DNA from: Xanthobacter autotrophicus Py2 | Lineage (GTDB): Bacteria; Pseudomonadota; Alphaproteobacteria; Rhizobiales; Xanthobacteraceae | Assembly: GCA_000017645.1 (NCBI GenBank) | Contig: CP000781.1 | Coordinates: forward strand, 4,761,501 to 4,825,500 | DNA length: 64,000 nt | Direction: 5' to 3' | Notes under the pieces: model-generated | Databases searched by the model: none | What the model saw: only the letters and a program-made list of their open reading frames with translations | Told to the model about the DNA's origin: nothing | Shown here: piece by piece, positions 7,819-17,293 of the stretch | Numbering within the stretch: the stretch's first letter is position 1 | Layout of the letters: every line of letters starts with the position of its first letter | Translations under genes and position numbers: made by a program

Positions 7819-9456
7819 CTACCGCGTTCGCGCCATCCAGCCTGCCACCGTGTCCAGTTCCGCCTCGGGACGGTCCACGACACTCTCGCGGCGGCCGACG
7901 AAGACTGTTCCTTCGTCGCCGTCCAGCGATAACCAGTCGCCCTCTTGGACCTGCGCTCGGCCGAGGCGGGCACTGCGTGAGTCGAGATCGATGGCCAGCG
8001 GCGCGCACCCCACCACGCAGACGCGCCCGAGCTGGCGCGCGACCACCGCCGCATGGGCGGTGCGACCCCCGACACGGGTGAGCACGCCGGCCGCCAGCGC
8101 CATGCCGGCGATATCGTCGGTCGCCACGTCAGGCCGCACCAGGATGACGGGATCGCCGCCTTCCGAGAGGCGCTTGGCGGCCTCGCCGTCGAAAGCGACA
8201 CGCCCGCTTACCGTGCCTGGAGAGGCGGCCACGCCCCGCGCCGCAACCTCCGCCGTCCCGGTGAAACGTGTGGTTCCCACTTGCGACAGGTCGATGCCGT
8301 CGAGCAGGGCGAGGCCCTCCGCCTCTGTGCGCATCCCTTGGGCCACGAGATCCACCGCGATCTTCAGCGCCGCGCGGGGCGTGCGCTTGGCGGAACGGGT
8401 CTGGAGGAAGAACAGGCGGCCATCCTCGAAGGTGAATTCCACGTCCTGCACGTCGCGATAGGCCGCTTCCAGCGCGCCAACCCCTGCGGCGAGCTGTGTC
8501 GCCACATCCGGCAGCAGGGCCTCGAGCCGGCCGAGCCCCACCGGCTGGCGGCGGCCGGAGACCACGTCCTCGCCCTGGGCCTCGAACAGCATGTCCGCAT
8601 AAAGGCCATTGGCCCCCGTCGCGGGATCGCGGGAGAAGGCGACGCCGGAGCCCGAGCGGGCGCTGGCATTGCCGAACACCATGGCCTGCACCGTCACCGC
8701 CGTGCCCGACAGGTTCTCCAGGTGGTTGAGGCGGCGATAGTCCTGCGCCTTGGGCGCATCCCAGGAGCGGAACACGGCCTCGGCCGCCGCCCGCAACTGG
8801 TCCATGGGCTCCTCCGGGATGGCGGTGCCGAACCGGTCGCGGGCAAGATCGAGATAAAGGCCGGCGAGCCGGTCCAACGCCTCTGGATCCAGCTCCCGGT
8901 CGGATGTGACATCCTCGGCGGTCTGAACGGCGCGCAGCACGTCCTCGAACGGTCCGCGCGGCAGGCCCGCCACCACCTCGCAATAGCCTTCGATGAAGCG
9001 CCGCCGGCAATCGGCCGCAAGGCGCGGATTACCGTAAAGGCGCATCAGGCCGCGGGTGGTCGCTGCGGTCATGCCCACGTCCAGCACCGTTTCCAGCATG
9101 CCGGGCATGGACTTTTCCGCCCCCGAGCGCACCGAGACGAGGAGAGGCCGGCGCCGGTCGCCGAAGCCGCGTGCGGTGACGCGTTCGAGATAAGCGATGC
9201 CCTGCTCCAGCAGGGAGCCTATGCGCTTTTCGGCATGGGGCTTCCCGCACAGGGCGGTGGAGAGCACGAAGGCCGGCGGCACGTTGAGGCCGAGGGCATT
9301 CATGCGCCACAGCTGCGCGGCCTTGGAGCCGAAGGCGTGGGCGGAGAGCGGCTGGGTGTCGCCGCCGGGACCGATGAAGCCAATCAGGGGCGAGGCTGCC
9401 CGGTGGGAGCCGTGCGGTTCGTCCGCGTCGGACAGGCGCGCGCTGAGGGTTGTCAC
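7819..9456 (-). CDS. PPDK-like protein: ATP-grasp plus phosphohistidine domain, no PEP/pyruvate domain
   Basis: 545 aa against about 880 for full pyruvate, phosphate dikinase. Residues about 25-360 match the PPDK nucleotide-binding domain (FGSKAAQLWRMNALGLNVPP, SVRSGAEKSMPGMLETVLDVG, VQAMVFGN, FSRDPATG, DVEFTFEDGRLFFLQTRSAK). The mobile phosphohistidine domain follows, with GGRTAHAAVVARQLG giving H468. The C-terminal PEP/pyruvate barrel is absent; the protein ends about 75 residues after the histidine. It can therefore plausibly autophosphorylate but has no built-in carbon acceptor. It starts at GTG in a GTGA overlap with the upstream gene, so the two proteins are translationally coupled. Confidence 0.88.
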   Translation of the reverse strand: MTTLSARLSDADEPHGSHRAASPLIGFIGPGGDTQPLSAHAFGSKAAQLWRMNALGLNVPPAFVLSTALCGKPHAEKRIGSLLEQGIAYLERVTARGFGDRRRPLLVSVRSGAEKSMPGMLETVLDVGMTAATTRGLMRLYGNPRLAADCRRRFIEGYCEVVAGLPRGPFEDVLRAVQTAEDVTSDRELDPEALDRLAGLYLDLARDRFGTAIPEEPMDQLRAAAEAVFRSWDAPKAQDYRRLNHLENLSGTAVTVQAMVFGNASARSGSGVAFSRDPATGANGLYADMLFEAQGEDVVSGRRQPVGLGRLEALLPDVATQLAAGVGALEAAYRDVQDVEFTFEDGRLFFLQTRSAKRTPRAALKIAVDLVAQGMRTEAEGLALLDGIDLSQVGTTRFTGTAEVAARGVAASPGTVSGRVAFDGEAAKRLSEGGDPVILVRPDVATDDIAGMALAAGVLTRVGGRTAHAAVVARQLGRVCVVGCAPLAIDLDSRSARLGRAQVQEGDWLSLDGDEGTVFVGRRESVVDRPEAELDTVAGWMARTR

Positions 9457-11393
9457 GATCCCACCTCCTCCAGAACACAGCCGCGCAGCGCCAGGGCGGC
9501 GCGGGCGAGATGGTCGGTGCCGGTTTCCATGGCGCGGGCCACCTCCATGGTCGCGACCAGCGCGGACGCCGGCACCGGAGCCGGATCGCCAAGCACGGCT
9601 GCCACCACCCGGCGATGGGCCTCATCGGCGCGGCGCTCGCCTTCCATCACGGCGTCGATGGCTTCGAGCGCGTCGGTGATGTCCTCGCGCCGGCCCGCCG
9701 GTCCCTCGCAGGCGGCGGCCACGGCGCGTACCAGGTCGCCGCAGCAGGCCATGGCCACGCTCACCAGCTCCGCGAGCGGGGAGGCGGCATCCGTGGTCTC
9801 CCGCCTTGAACGGGTACCGAGCAGGAAGGCGGCTTCCTCGAACGAGTCGGTCGCCTCCTCCACCCATTCGGCGAGCGGCAGGAATCGCCGGCCCCGGCCG
9901 AAGGGGCCGCTCGCCAGATCCCGGGCCGCCAGCACCTGCCGATCCGCCTTCTCCTCCAGCCGCTTGGCCCGTCGCTGGAAGGCGGCGCGGACGCCGTCGG
10001 TGCTCTCGCCCGGTTCGTCAAGGGCTTCGGCCACCTCGGCGGCGAGCATCCGGGCGAGGCCGAGCTGGGTGAGCGCCATGGCAAGCACTTCCTGCTCGGC
10101 CGAGCCGAAGCTGCGGGCCAGTTCCGCCCGCACCTCGTCCTTGATGAGCCGGACCGAGCGCTGGGCTCCGAGCCCCTCGCTGGTCAGCCGCAGCACCTCG
10201 CCCAGCAACCGCGCCACCGCGCCAGCTCCGAGAACCCGGTCGAGACGGGCGCCGTAGGGCACGCGGCCCTCGGCGCTGCGCCGGACCGCGTCGAAGATCA
10301 GTTCCGCCCCGCCCAGCTCCAGGAAGGCCCGGTGGCCGAAGCGGACCCGCGCGGCATCGGTGAGGAGGCGGATGGCTGTGGCCTTGTCGACGAAGGTCTG
10401 GAGCGTCTTGCGCGCCTTGTTCCAGTCGATCAGGAAGACGAGGTGGGCGCCCACCGCATCGAGGAAGGAGTCGAGATCAGCCGTGTCCCGGGCGGTGTAG
10501 CGGCCCGTTACCAGGAAAAAGCTCCCGCCCTCGGCGAGGCCCGCCACGCTGCGTTCGGCCAGCGGCGTCCAGGTGGCGGAAAAATCCCGGAACAGGGAGA
10601 TGAAGAACTTGGCGCGCGAGCGGTGCACGTCGGTGTAGGTGACTGTGGCGTCAAGCCCCTCCACCGCCAGGATGATCACATGGGCATCGGTGGTGCCGAT
10701 GTCGTTCTGGAGGATCAGCCGTGCGCCCGAACGGCTGGCCGTGGTGTCGAGCCCGGGATGGCCGAAGGCAAGGCCGCGGGTACGGTTGAGCCCGGCCATG
10801 AAGGCTTCGATCCGGTCGTGGTCCTCAGCACGCACGCCGAGCGCGCGGGCTCCAGCAATGGTCTCGGCGGCGACGGCGGCGGAAAGCTGGTTGAGCGCCT
10901 TGTGCAGGTCCATGACCACGAGGTGGGCGCTGTCCTCGCCGCCGCGCCGGGCGGAGGTGAGGCGCACCAGTGCAGGCTCATCCAGCATATCTCCGGTGAT
11001 GCTGGCGAAGGCCGAGCGCAAGGCGGCGAGGCGATCGGAAAAGCCGGAGGCGGCGGGCACCTGAGCCGCATCCAGCGGCGCGGCCATGGTGGCGATATCG
11101 TCGAGGATGCCATCCATCAGCCGGCGCGCGCCGGGGATGGCATAACCTCCGCCGTCCACAATCTGGGCGCCGGTGACGGTCGCATCGAGGCCATCCTCGG
11201 TGGCTCCGGCGGCGCGGGCCTCCGCAGCCATCAGGCGGACCGGGCGCAGCGGCGCCTTGGCGTGGGCCACGGCTTCCTGAAGCGCGGTCATGCGCAGCTT
11301 CGCCCGGTCGTTGGCCTGAAGCGCCGCCTCTATGAGGGCGGGAAGCAGCAGTTCGCCTTCCCCAAGCTCTTCGACGATCTGGGATTTTCGCAT
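9453..11393 (-). CDS. 646-residue protein of unknown function, coupled to the PPDK-like gene (possible PhoU/DUF47-like C-terminus)
   Basis: I recognise no characterised full-length family. The frame opens at 11462, but I chose the ATG at 11393, which has a GGGGAAGG ribosome site and starts MRKSQIVEELGEGELLLPAL. The first about 400 residues are mixed alpha/beta, with a conserved-looking core (HLVVMDLHKALNQL, GLAFGHPGLDTT, RLILQNDIGTTDAHVIILAV, YTDVHRSRAKFFISLF). The last about 200 residues are helical, with RAKRLEEKADRQVL and LAEWVEEATDSFEEAAFLL resembling PhoU/DUF47 phosphate-regulator helices. It overlaps the PPDK-like gene by four bases; a joint phosphotransfer role is an inference from that coupling. 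Confidence 0.75.
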   Translation of the reverse strand: MRKSQIVEELGEGELLLPALIEAALQANDRAKLRMTALQEAVAHAKAPLRPVRLMAAEARAAGATEDGLDATVTGAQIVDGGGYAIPGARRLMDGILDDIATMAAPLDAAQVPAASGFSDRLAALRSAFASITGDMLDEPALVRLTSARRGGEDSAHLVVMDLHKALNQLSAAVAAETIAGARALGVRAEDHDRIEAFMAGLNRTRGLAFGHPGLDTTASRSGARLILQNDIGTTDAHVIILAVEGLDATVTYTDVHRSRAKFFISLFRDFSATWTPLAERSVAGLAEGGSFFLVTGRYTARDTADLDSFLDAVGAHLVFLIDWNKARKTLQTFVDKATAIRLLTDAARVRFGHRAFLELGGAELIFDAVRRSAEGRVPYGARLDRVLGAGAVARLLGEVLRLTSEGLGAQRSVRLIKDEVRAELARSFGSAEQEVLAMALTQLGLARMLAAEVAEALDEPGESTDGVRAAFQRRAKRLEEKADRQVLAARDLASGPFGRGRRFLPLAEWVEEATDSFEEAAFLLGTRSRRETTDAASPLAELVSVAMACCGDLVRAVAAACEGPAGRREDITDALEAIDAVMEGERRADEAHRRVVAAVLGDPAPVPASALVATMEVARAMETGTDHLARAALALRGCVLEEVGS

Positions 11394-11518
11394 GGCACCG
11401 CCTTCCCCAGCCGGATCGGGTCCGGCGCGCGACTTTGAAATCCGGCTCGCATGGGGCGGCACGGCCCGTCCGGGCCGATGGAGCTGGATCTTCGAGCGTG
11501 CTGACTACGACCTCTTCT

Positions 11519-11560
11519 TGACACTTCGACGACACAGCTCCGTGTCATTGCGAAGTGTCA
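11519..11560. promoter_or_regulatory. Nested dyad between divergent genes
   Basis: Outer arms TGACACTTCG (11519-11528) and CGAAGTGTCA (11551-11560) are perfect; inner arms GACAC (11531-11535) and GTGTC (11542-11546) flank AGCTCC. It lies between the divergent start of the PPDK-partner operon (11393) and recQ (11618), so it is a candidate operator for either or both, with a TTGACA overlapping the left arm. Confidence 0.5.
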
Positions 11561-11617
11561 GCAGCGGCGCGGCTTCAGCCCGCATTGCCCGGCCGGCCGA
11601 CGGGTCTATAAGGCGCC

Positions 11618-13441
11618 ATGCCCGCCTTTGAAGCCGCCCCTGATTCCGATCCGCTCCGCGTCCTGCGCCATGTCTTCGGCTACGAGGCCTTTCGCGGGCA
11701 TCAGAAGGAGATCGTGGAGCACGTGGCGGCGGGGGGCGATGCCCTGGTGCTGATGCCCACGGGCGGCGGCAAGTCCCTGTGCTATCAGGTGCCGGCGCTG
11801 GTGCGGCCGGGCACCGCCATCGTCGTCTCGCCCCTCATCGCCCTGATGCACGACCAGGTGCAGGCCCTGCGCCAGCTGGGTGTTAAGGCGGCCATGCTCA
11901 ATTCGTCGCTCGCCCCCGGCGAGGCGCGGCAGGTGGAACGGGCCCTCGCCATGGGCGACCTCGACCTGCTCTATGTGGCGCCCGAGCGGCTCCTGACCGA
12001 CAGCTTCCTCACCCTGCTCGACGGTGCGCGCATTTCGCTCTTCGCCATCGACGAGGCGCACTGCGTGTCCCAGTGGGGGCACGATTTCCGGCCCGAATAC
12101 CGCCAGCTCACCATCCTGCACGAGCGCTTCCCCGGCGTGCCGCGGCTCGCCCTCACCGCCACGGCGGACGGGCCCACCCGCCGCGAGATCATGGAGCGGC
12201 TGGCGCTGGAGGAGGGCAGGGTTTTCCTTTCCTCCTTCGACCGGCCCAACATCCGCTACCGCATCGAGCCGAAGGCCAATCCCCGGGCCCAGCTGCGGGC
12301 CTTCCTCGACGCCCACGCGGACGAGGCGGGCATCGTCTATTGCATGAGCCGGGCGAAGGTGGAGGCCACCGCCGAGATCCTCTCCACCGAGGGCCGCACC
12401 GCGCTGCCCTACCATGCCGGCCTCGACGCCGACACCCGCGCCCGCCACCAGGACCGCTTCCTGAAGGAGGAGGGGGTGGTAATGGTGGCCACCGTCGCCT
12501 TCGGCATGGGCATCGACAAGCCGGACGTGCGTTTCGTGGTCCATCTCGACCTGCCGAAAAGCATCGAGGCCTATTACCAGGAGACCGGCCGCGCCGGTCG
12601 TGACGGCCTGCCCTCCGAAGCGCTGCTGCTCTACGGCGTGGAGGATGTGGCGAAGCTGATCCAGTTCGTGGAATCCTCCGACTCGCCCGAGGCGAGGAAG
12701 CGTGTGGAGCGCGGCAAGCTCGATGCCCTGCTCGGCCTGTGCGAGACCGCGAGCTGCCGCCGCCAGGTGCTGCTGAAATATTTCGAGGAGGACCTCCCCG
12801 AGCCCTGCGGCAATTGCGACACCTGCCTCTCGCCTCCGCGCACCTTCGATGGGACCGAGGCGGCACAGAAGCTCTTATCCTGTGTCTACCGCACCGGCGA
12901 GCGCTTCGGCGCCGGCCACGTCATCGACGTGCTCAAGGGCGAGGCCAACGACAAGGTGCTGAAGTTCGGCCACGAGAAGCTCTCCACCTTCGCCATCGGC
13001 AAGGATTTCTCGCGGGACGAGTGGCGCGCCATCGTCCGCCAGCTGGTGGCCATGGGCCATTTGTGGGTGGACGTGGAGGGTCACGGCAGCCTCGGTCTCA
13101 CTGAGAAATGCCGCGCCGTGTTGCGTGGCGCCGAGAAGGTGGAGCTGAAGGCGGAGGCGCGCACCCGCCCGGCCCGGGTCACCGGTGGCGCACGGGGGGC
13201 GGGGCCGGTGCTGTCGGACCCGGCGGACGAGGCCCTGTTCCGCAAGCTCAAGGCTCTGCGGCTGGACATCGCCCGCGCCCAGGGGGTGCCGCCCTATGTG
13301 ATCTTCCACGACACCACGCTGATGGCCCTGGCCGAGCTGAAGCCCGATTCCATGAAGGCGCTGGGCATGATTTCCGGCATCGGCGAAGCCAAGCTCACGC
13401 GCTACGGCAGCCAATTCCTCGCCGTGATCGCGGAAGGGTAG
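11618..13441 (+). CDS. recQ: ATP-dependent DNA helicase RecQ
   Basis: 607 aa 3'-5' superfamily 2 helicase acting in recombinational repair at stalled forks. Motifs in order: Q/0 motif [12 protein letters not shown], Walker [13 protein letters not shown] (about residue 50), [56 protein letters not shown]. The zinc site is in [20 protein letters not shown] plus CDTC, followed by the winged-helix RQC domain and a C-terminal HRDC domain (about 530-605). It has the normal family length. It is divergent from the PPDK-partner gene across a 224-bp region with a nested dyad. Confidence 0.97.
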   Translation: MPAFEAAPDSDPLRVLRHVFGYEAFRGHQKEIVEHVAAGGDALVLMPTGGGKSLCYQVPALVRPGTAIVVSPLIALMHDQVQALRQLGVKAAMLNSSLAPGEARQVERALAMGDLDLLYVAPERLLTDSFLTLLDGARISLFAIDEAHCVSQWGHDFRPEYRQLTILHERFPGVPRLALTATADGPTRREIMERLALEEGRVFLSSFDRPNIRYRIEPKANPRAQLRAFLDAHADEAGIVYCMSRAKVEATAEILSTEGRTALPYHAGLDADTRARHQDRFLKEEGVVMVATVAFGMGIDKPDVRFVVHLDLPKSIEAYYQETGRAGRDGLPSEALLLYGVEDVAKLIQFVESSDSPEARKRVERGKLDALLGLCETASCRRQVLLKYFEEDLPEPCGNCDTCLSPPRTFDGTEAAQKLLSCVYRTGERFGAGHVIDVLKGEANDKVLKFGHEKLSTFAIGKDFSRDEWRAIVRQLVAMGHLWVDVEGHGSLGLTEKCRAVLRGAEKVELKAEARTRPARVTGGARGAGPVLSDPADEALFRKLKALRLDIARAQGVPPYVIFHDTTLMALAELKPDSMKALGMISGIGEAKLTRYGSQFLAVIAEG

Positions 13442-13465
13442 GGCGCACTTAAAACGCGTTCCGCG

Positions 13466-13954
13466 TCAGGACGCCGCGCGGGCCAGCAGGTCGAGGGCTT
13501 CCAGCACGGAGAGCTGGCGAATCTCGCCGCGCCCGATTTCGCCAAAGCGCCTTTCCCGGTGCTCCACGGTGCCGTCCTTGCGGGCACAGGCGAAATGCAC
13601 CAGCCCCACCGGCTTTTCCGCCGAGCCGCCGCCCGGCCCGGCAATTCCGGTGATGGCCACCGCCGCATCCACGCCGGCCGCCTCCAGAGCGCCCTTGGCC
13701 ATGGCACGGGCGGTCTCCTCGCTCACGGCGCCATGGGCGGCAAGCGTCGCCTCGGGAACGCCGAGCATGGCCGTCTTGGCGGCGTTGGAATAGGTGACGA
13801 ACCCCCGGTCCACCACATCGGACGAGCCCGGCACCTCCGTCAGCGCCGCCGCCACGAGGCCGCCGGTGCAGGATTCGGCGGTGGCGAGGGTGAGGCCGCG
13901 GGCCCGAAAGGTTTCGAGCACCGTGACGGCACGGCCATAGGTTTCCTCATCCAT
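13466..13954 (-). CDS. CinA-family nicotinamide-nucleotide amidohydrolase
   Basis: 162 aa, the stand-alone CinA C-terminal (PncC-type) domain, predicted to deamidate nicotinamide mononucleotide to nicotinate mononucleotide in NAD recycling. Motifs: TLATAESCTGGLVAAALT with the catalytic Ser, VTYSNAAKTAMLGVP, and AITGIAGPGGGSAEKPVGLV. There is no N-terminal MoCF-like domain. It is convergent with recQ (25-base gap). Upstream is the 259-bp region that carries the yajC promoter. Confidence 0.92.
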   Translation of the reverse strand: MDEETYGRAVTVLETFRARGLTLATAESCTGGLVAAALTEVPGSSDVVDRGFVTYSNAAKTAMLGVPEATLAAHGAVSEETARAMAKGALEAAGVDAAVAITGIAGPGGGSAEKPVGLVHFACARKDGTVEHRERRFGEIGRGEIRQLSVLEALDLLARAAS

Positions 13955-14122
13955 GGGTCGGTCTCCCCTGATGCGCCGGCCGGTCTGCTACCGGGCCGCG
14001 CCCTTGCGCGCACTGGCTCGGGCAGGCGGCACCACCCTACCCGGAGGTGGCGTAACATGAGGGTCCGGCCTGCCCACCGGCCTCGCCTTTTCAACAGTTC
14101 CGTGATCGCCTCGGCCCCTCGT

Positions 14123-14150
14123 TTGCATTCGACGGGCCGGCCGCTATAGT
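14123..14150 (+). promoter_or_regulatory. Candidate promoter of yajC-secDF
   Basis: TTGCAT at 14123-14128, a 16-bp spacer and TATAGT at 14145-14150, about 64 bp before the yajC ATG. It is the best sigma-70-like match in the 259-bp gap between cinA and yajC; assignment is by eye. Confidence 0.4.
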
Positions 14151-14213
14151 CCCGCCGCCCCGCCGGACCCCGGCGCGGCAGGGATTCCCACCACCGACCG
14201 AACGAGGACGCAA

Positions 14214-14561
14214 ATGTTCATTACGCCCGCTTTCGCCCAAGGCGCCACGGGAGCCGGCGGCGGGGCCGACATGCTCATTCAGCTCGCTCCGTTCCTGCTC
14301 ATCTTCGTGGTGATGTATTTCCTCATCCTGCGGCCGCAGCAGAAGCGCGCCAAGGCCCACCAGGAAATGGTCGGCGCCCTGCGTCGCGGTGACGTGATCG
14401 TCACTGCCGGCGGCCTCGTGGGCAAGGTGACCCGCGTGGTGGACGACGCCGAGATCGAGCTGCAGATCGCCGACAATGTCCGGGTGCGGCAGCTGCGCAC
14501 GCAGATCGCCACCGTCCGCGCCAAGGGCGAGCCGGCCAAGGACGAAGCGCCCGCGGCCTGA
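14214..14561 (+). CDS. yajC: Preprotein translocase subunit YajC
   Basis: 115 aa single-pass inner-membrane protein that associates with SecDF and the YidC holotranslocon. A short periplasmic N-terminus (MFITPAFAQGATGAGGG) precedes the transmembrane helix at about 23-42, then the family signature FLILRPQQKRAKAHQEM and a cytoplasmic beta-rich domain (LRRGDVIVTAGGLVGKVTRV). It is first in an operon with secD (33-bp gap) and secF. Confidence 0.96.
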   Translation: MFITPAFAQGATGAGGGADMLIQLAPFLLIFVVMYFLILRPQQKRAKAHQEMVGALRRGDVIVTAGGLVGKVTRVVDDAEIELQIADNVRVRQLRTQIATVRAKGEPAKDEAPAA

Positions 14562-14594
14562 GCCGCCGATTCCCTTTTGAGATAAACGCGCGAC

Positions 14595-16202
14595 ATGCTG
14601 CACTTCTCCCGCCTCAAGACCACGGCGATCCTCCTCACCATCGCCGTGGGACTCTTGTTCGCGCTGCCCAACGTCCTGCCCCAGAGCGCGCTGGCGCACC
14701 TGCCCTCGTGGCTGGCCTCCAGCCGCGTGACGCTGGGCCTCGACCTTCAGGGCGGCTCGCACATCCTGCTCGAGGTGGACGGTTCGGCGCTGCGCAAGGA
14801 ACGCACCGAGCAGGTGCGCGACGAGATCCGCCGCGTCCTGCGTGACCAGAAGATCGGCTATTCCAACCTCGCGGTGCGCGACACCTCGGTGAGCCTGCGG
14901 CTGCGCGATCCCGCCGACACCCAGAAGGCGGTCGCCGAACTGCGCAAGCTGGCAGTGCCGGTGACCAACGCGCTGTTCGGCAATTCGTCCGGCGAGTTGG
15001 ATCTCCTGGTCTCCTCCAGCTCCGACGGCGCCGTGACGGTGCAGCTGAGCGAGGCCGGGCTCAACGCCCGCATGCGCTCGGCGGTGGAGCAGTCCATCGA
15101 GATCATCCGCCGCCGTATCGACCAGCTCGGCACGGTGGAACCCAACATCCAGCGCCAGGGCCTCGACCGCATTCTGGTTCAGGTGCCCGGCCTTCAGGAC
15201 CCGCAGCGGCTGAAGAATCTGCTCGGCCAGACCGCCAAGCTCTCGTTCCGCATGGTGGACCAGTCCATGTCGCCCCAGCAGGCGCTGGAAGGCCGCCCGC
15301 CGCCGGACTCCGAAGTGCTGCAGGGTCAGGACGGCCAGCCCTATCTGGTCGAGAAGCAGGTGCGCGTGTCCGGTGAGGACCTGGTGGATGCCCAGCCGGG
15401 CTTCGACCACAATTCCCGCGAGCCCATCGTTTCCTTCCGCTTCAATAACAATGGCGCCCGGCGCTTCGCTGCCACCACCCAGGACGCGGTGGGCCGGCCC
15501 TTCGCCATCGTGCTCGACAACCAGGTGATTTCCGCCCCGGTGATCCGCGAGCCCATCCTCGGCGGCTCGGGGCAGATTTCCGGCTCCTTCACCGTGCAGC
15601 AGGCCAACGACCTCGCCATCCTGCTGCGCGCCGGCGCGCTGCCGGCCCCGCTGAAGGTGGTGGAAGAGCGCACGGTTGGCCCGAGCCTCGGCGCCGACTC
15701 GATCCATGCCGGCAAGGTCGCCGCCTATGTGGCGACGGCGCTGGTGGCGGTGTTCATGATCGCGGTCTACGGCCTGTTCGGCCTGTTCGCGCTGGTGGCG
15801 CTTGCGGTTCACATCATGCTGATGTTCTCGCTCCAGTCGATCCTGGGCGCGACGCTGACCATGCCGGGCATCGCCGGCGTGGTGCTCACCATCGGCATGG
15901 CGGTGGATTCCAACGTCGTCATCTTCGAGCGCATGCGCGACGAGGCGCGGGAAGGCCGGTCGGCCATTTCCGCCATCGACAAGGGGTTCGTGAACGCGCT
16001 CGGCACCATCCTCGACGCCAACGTCACTTCGCTCGCCACCGCCGTCATCCTGTTCCTCATGGGCGGGTCCGGCCCCGTGCGCGGGTTCGCGGTGACCTAT
16101 ATCCTCGGCCTTCTGACCACCATGTTCACTGCCTATACCCTGACGCGGCTGATGATCGCCTATTGGGTGAAGTGGCGGCGGCCGGCAAAGCTGCCCATCT
16201 GA
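14595..16202 (+). CDS. secD: Protein translocase subunit SecD
   Basis: 535 aa RND-superfamily membrane protein that, with SecF, uses the proton gradient to complete preprotein export. TM1 is near residues 10-28; the large periplasmic region contains GLDLQGGSHILLEVD and IIRRRIDQLGTVEPNIQRQG. C-terminal TM2-6 (about 375-525) include the conserved GIAGVVLTIGMAVDSNVVIFERMRDE block with the functional Asp. It has the normal family length. It lies between yajC and secF, with a 13-bp gap to secF. Confidence 0.97.
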   Translation: MLHFSRLKTTAILLTIAVGLLFALPNVLPQSALAHLPSWLASSRVTLGLDLQGGSHILLEVDGSALRKERTEQVRDEIRRVLRDQKIGYSNLAVRDTSVSLRLRDPADTQKAVAELRKLAVPVTNALFGNSSGELDLLVSSSSDGAVTVQLSEAGLNARMRSAVEQSIEIIRRRIDQLGTVEPNIQRQGLDRILVQVPGLQDPQRLKNLLGQTAKLSFRMVDQSMSPQQALEGRPPPDSEVLQGQDGQPYLVEKQVRVSGEDLVDAQPGFDHNSREPIVSFRFNNNGARRFAATTQDAVGRPFAIVLDNQVISAPVIREPILGGSGQISGSFTVQQANDLAILLRAGALPAPLKVVEERTVGPSLGADSIHAGKVAAYVATALVAVFMIAVYGLFGLFALVALAVHIMLMFSLQSILGATLTMPGIAGVVLTIGMAVDSNVVIFERMRDEAREGRSAISAIDKGFVNALGTILDANVTSLATAVILFLMGGSGPVRGFAVTYILGLLTTMFTAYTLTRLMIAYWVKWRRPAKLPI

Positions 16203-16215
16203 AGGTCCGCCGCAC

Positions 16216-17289
16216 ATGCCCTTGATCGATTACATTCCGGCGCAGACCAACATCCACTTCATGCGCCTGCGCCACTGGACGTTCCCGTTCTCGGCGGTGA
16301 TATCCATCGTCGCCGTGGTGCTGTTCGCCATCCATGGCTTCAACCTGGGCATCGATTTTAAGGGCGGCACCCTGATCGAGGCGCAGACCAGCCAGCAGGT
16401 CGCCGACGTGGGTGCCCTGCGCGAGCACCTGACTGACCTCGACGTGGGCGACGTGCAGATCCAGGAATTCGGCTCGCCCCGAGACGTGCTGATCCGCGTC
16501 GGTGCGTTCGGCACTACCGATGAGGCCCAGCAGGCGATCATCACCAAGGTGCGCGACGTGCTCGGCGCCGAATACAGCGTGCGCCGCGTGGAGACGGTGG
16601 GCCCGAGCGTGTCGGGCGAACTGGTGCGTCAGTCCATCCTCGCCCTGGTGCTCGGCGCGGTGGCGGTGCTCGCCTATCTGTGGTTCCGCTTCGAATGGCA
16701 GTTCGCCGTGGGTGCCATCGTGACGACGATGCACGACATCTTCGTCACCCTGATGATCTATTCGGCCTTCGGCATTGATTTCGATCTCACGTCGATCGCG
16801 GCCATCCTCACCATCATGGGCTATTCGCTCAACGACACGGTGGTGGTGTACGACCGCATCCGCGAGATGCTGCGCCGCTACAAGAAGCTGCCGCTGCCGG
16901 AGCTGCTCGACATCGCGGTGAATGCCACCTTCTCGCGAACCATCATCGTTTCCACCACCACATTCTTCGCCACCCTCGCCCTCTATTTCTTCGGCGGCGA
17001 GGTGCTGCGCGGCTTCTCGCTGGCCATGACAGTGGGCGTGGTGATCGGCACCTATTCCACCATCTTCGTGGCGGCGCCCATCCTCATCCACCTGGGCCTG
17101 CGCTCGTCGACGGTGGCCGGCCCGGCCAAGAGTGAGCCGGAAGCGGTGCTGGGCGTGGACGAGGCGGCCAAGCTCTCCGAGGCGGAAGCCGAAGTGGTGG
17201 ATGAGCCGGTGCCTCCGGCTCCGGCCAAGGGCGGCAGCAAGGGCGCCAAGGGCGGTAAGCGTCCGCCCGCCCGTCCCGCCAAGGCGTGA
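16216..17289 (+). CDS. secF: Protein translocase subunit SecF
   Basis: 357 aa partner of SecD. TM1 is about residues 24-44 (FPFSAVISIVAVVLFAIHGF), the signature GIDFKGGTLIE follows, then a compact periplasmic domain and five more helices with ILTIMGYSLNDTVVVYDRIRE near residue 205. The C-terminal about 55 residues are an Ala/Pro/Lys-rich cytoplasmic tail (KGGSKGAKGGKRPPARPAKA) that is longer than in enteric SecF. The downstream Mth938-type gene starts five bases after the stop. Confidence 0.97.
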   Translation: MPLIDYIPAQTNIHFMRLRHWTFPFSAVISIVAVVLFAIHGFNLGIDFKGGTLIEAQTSQQVADVGALREHLTDLDVGDVQIQEFGSPRDVLIRVGAFGTTDEAQQAIITKVRDVLGAEYSVRRVETVGPSVSGELVRQSILALVLGAVAVLAYLWFRFEWQFAVGAIVTTMHDIFVTLMIYSAFGIDFDLTSIAAILTIMGYSLNDTVVVYDRIREMLRRYKKLPLPELLDIAVNATFSRTIIVSTTTFFATLALYFFGGEVLRGFSLAMTVGVVIGTYSTIFVAAPILIHLGLRSSTVAGPAKSEPEAVLGVDEAAKLSEAEAEVVDEPVPPAPAKGGSKGAKGGKRPPARPAKA

Positions 17290-17293
17290 TGCG

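Noticed and set aside
8053..10257. 734-aa plus-strand frame opposite the PPDK-like pair
   Set aside because: No recognisable domain; repetitive Arg/Gly/His composition. The minus-strand genes have conserved motifs and coupled starts.
14091..16217. 708-aa minus-strand frame opposite yajC-secD
   Set aside because: His/Asp/Gly-rich shadow of secD; no family features.
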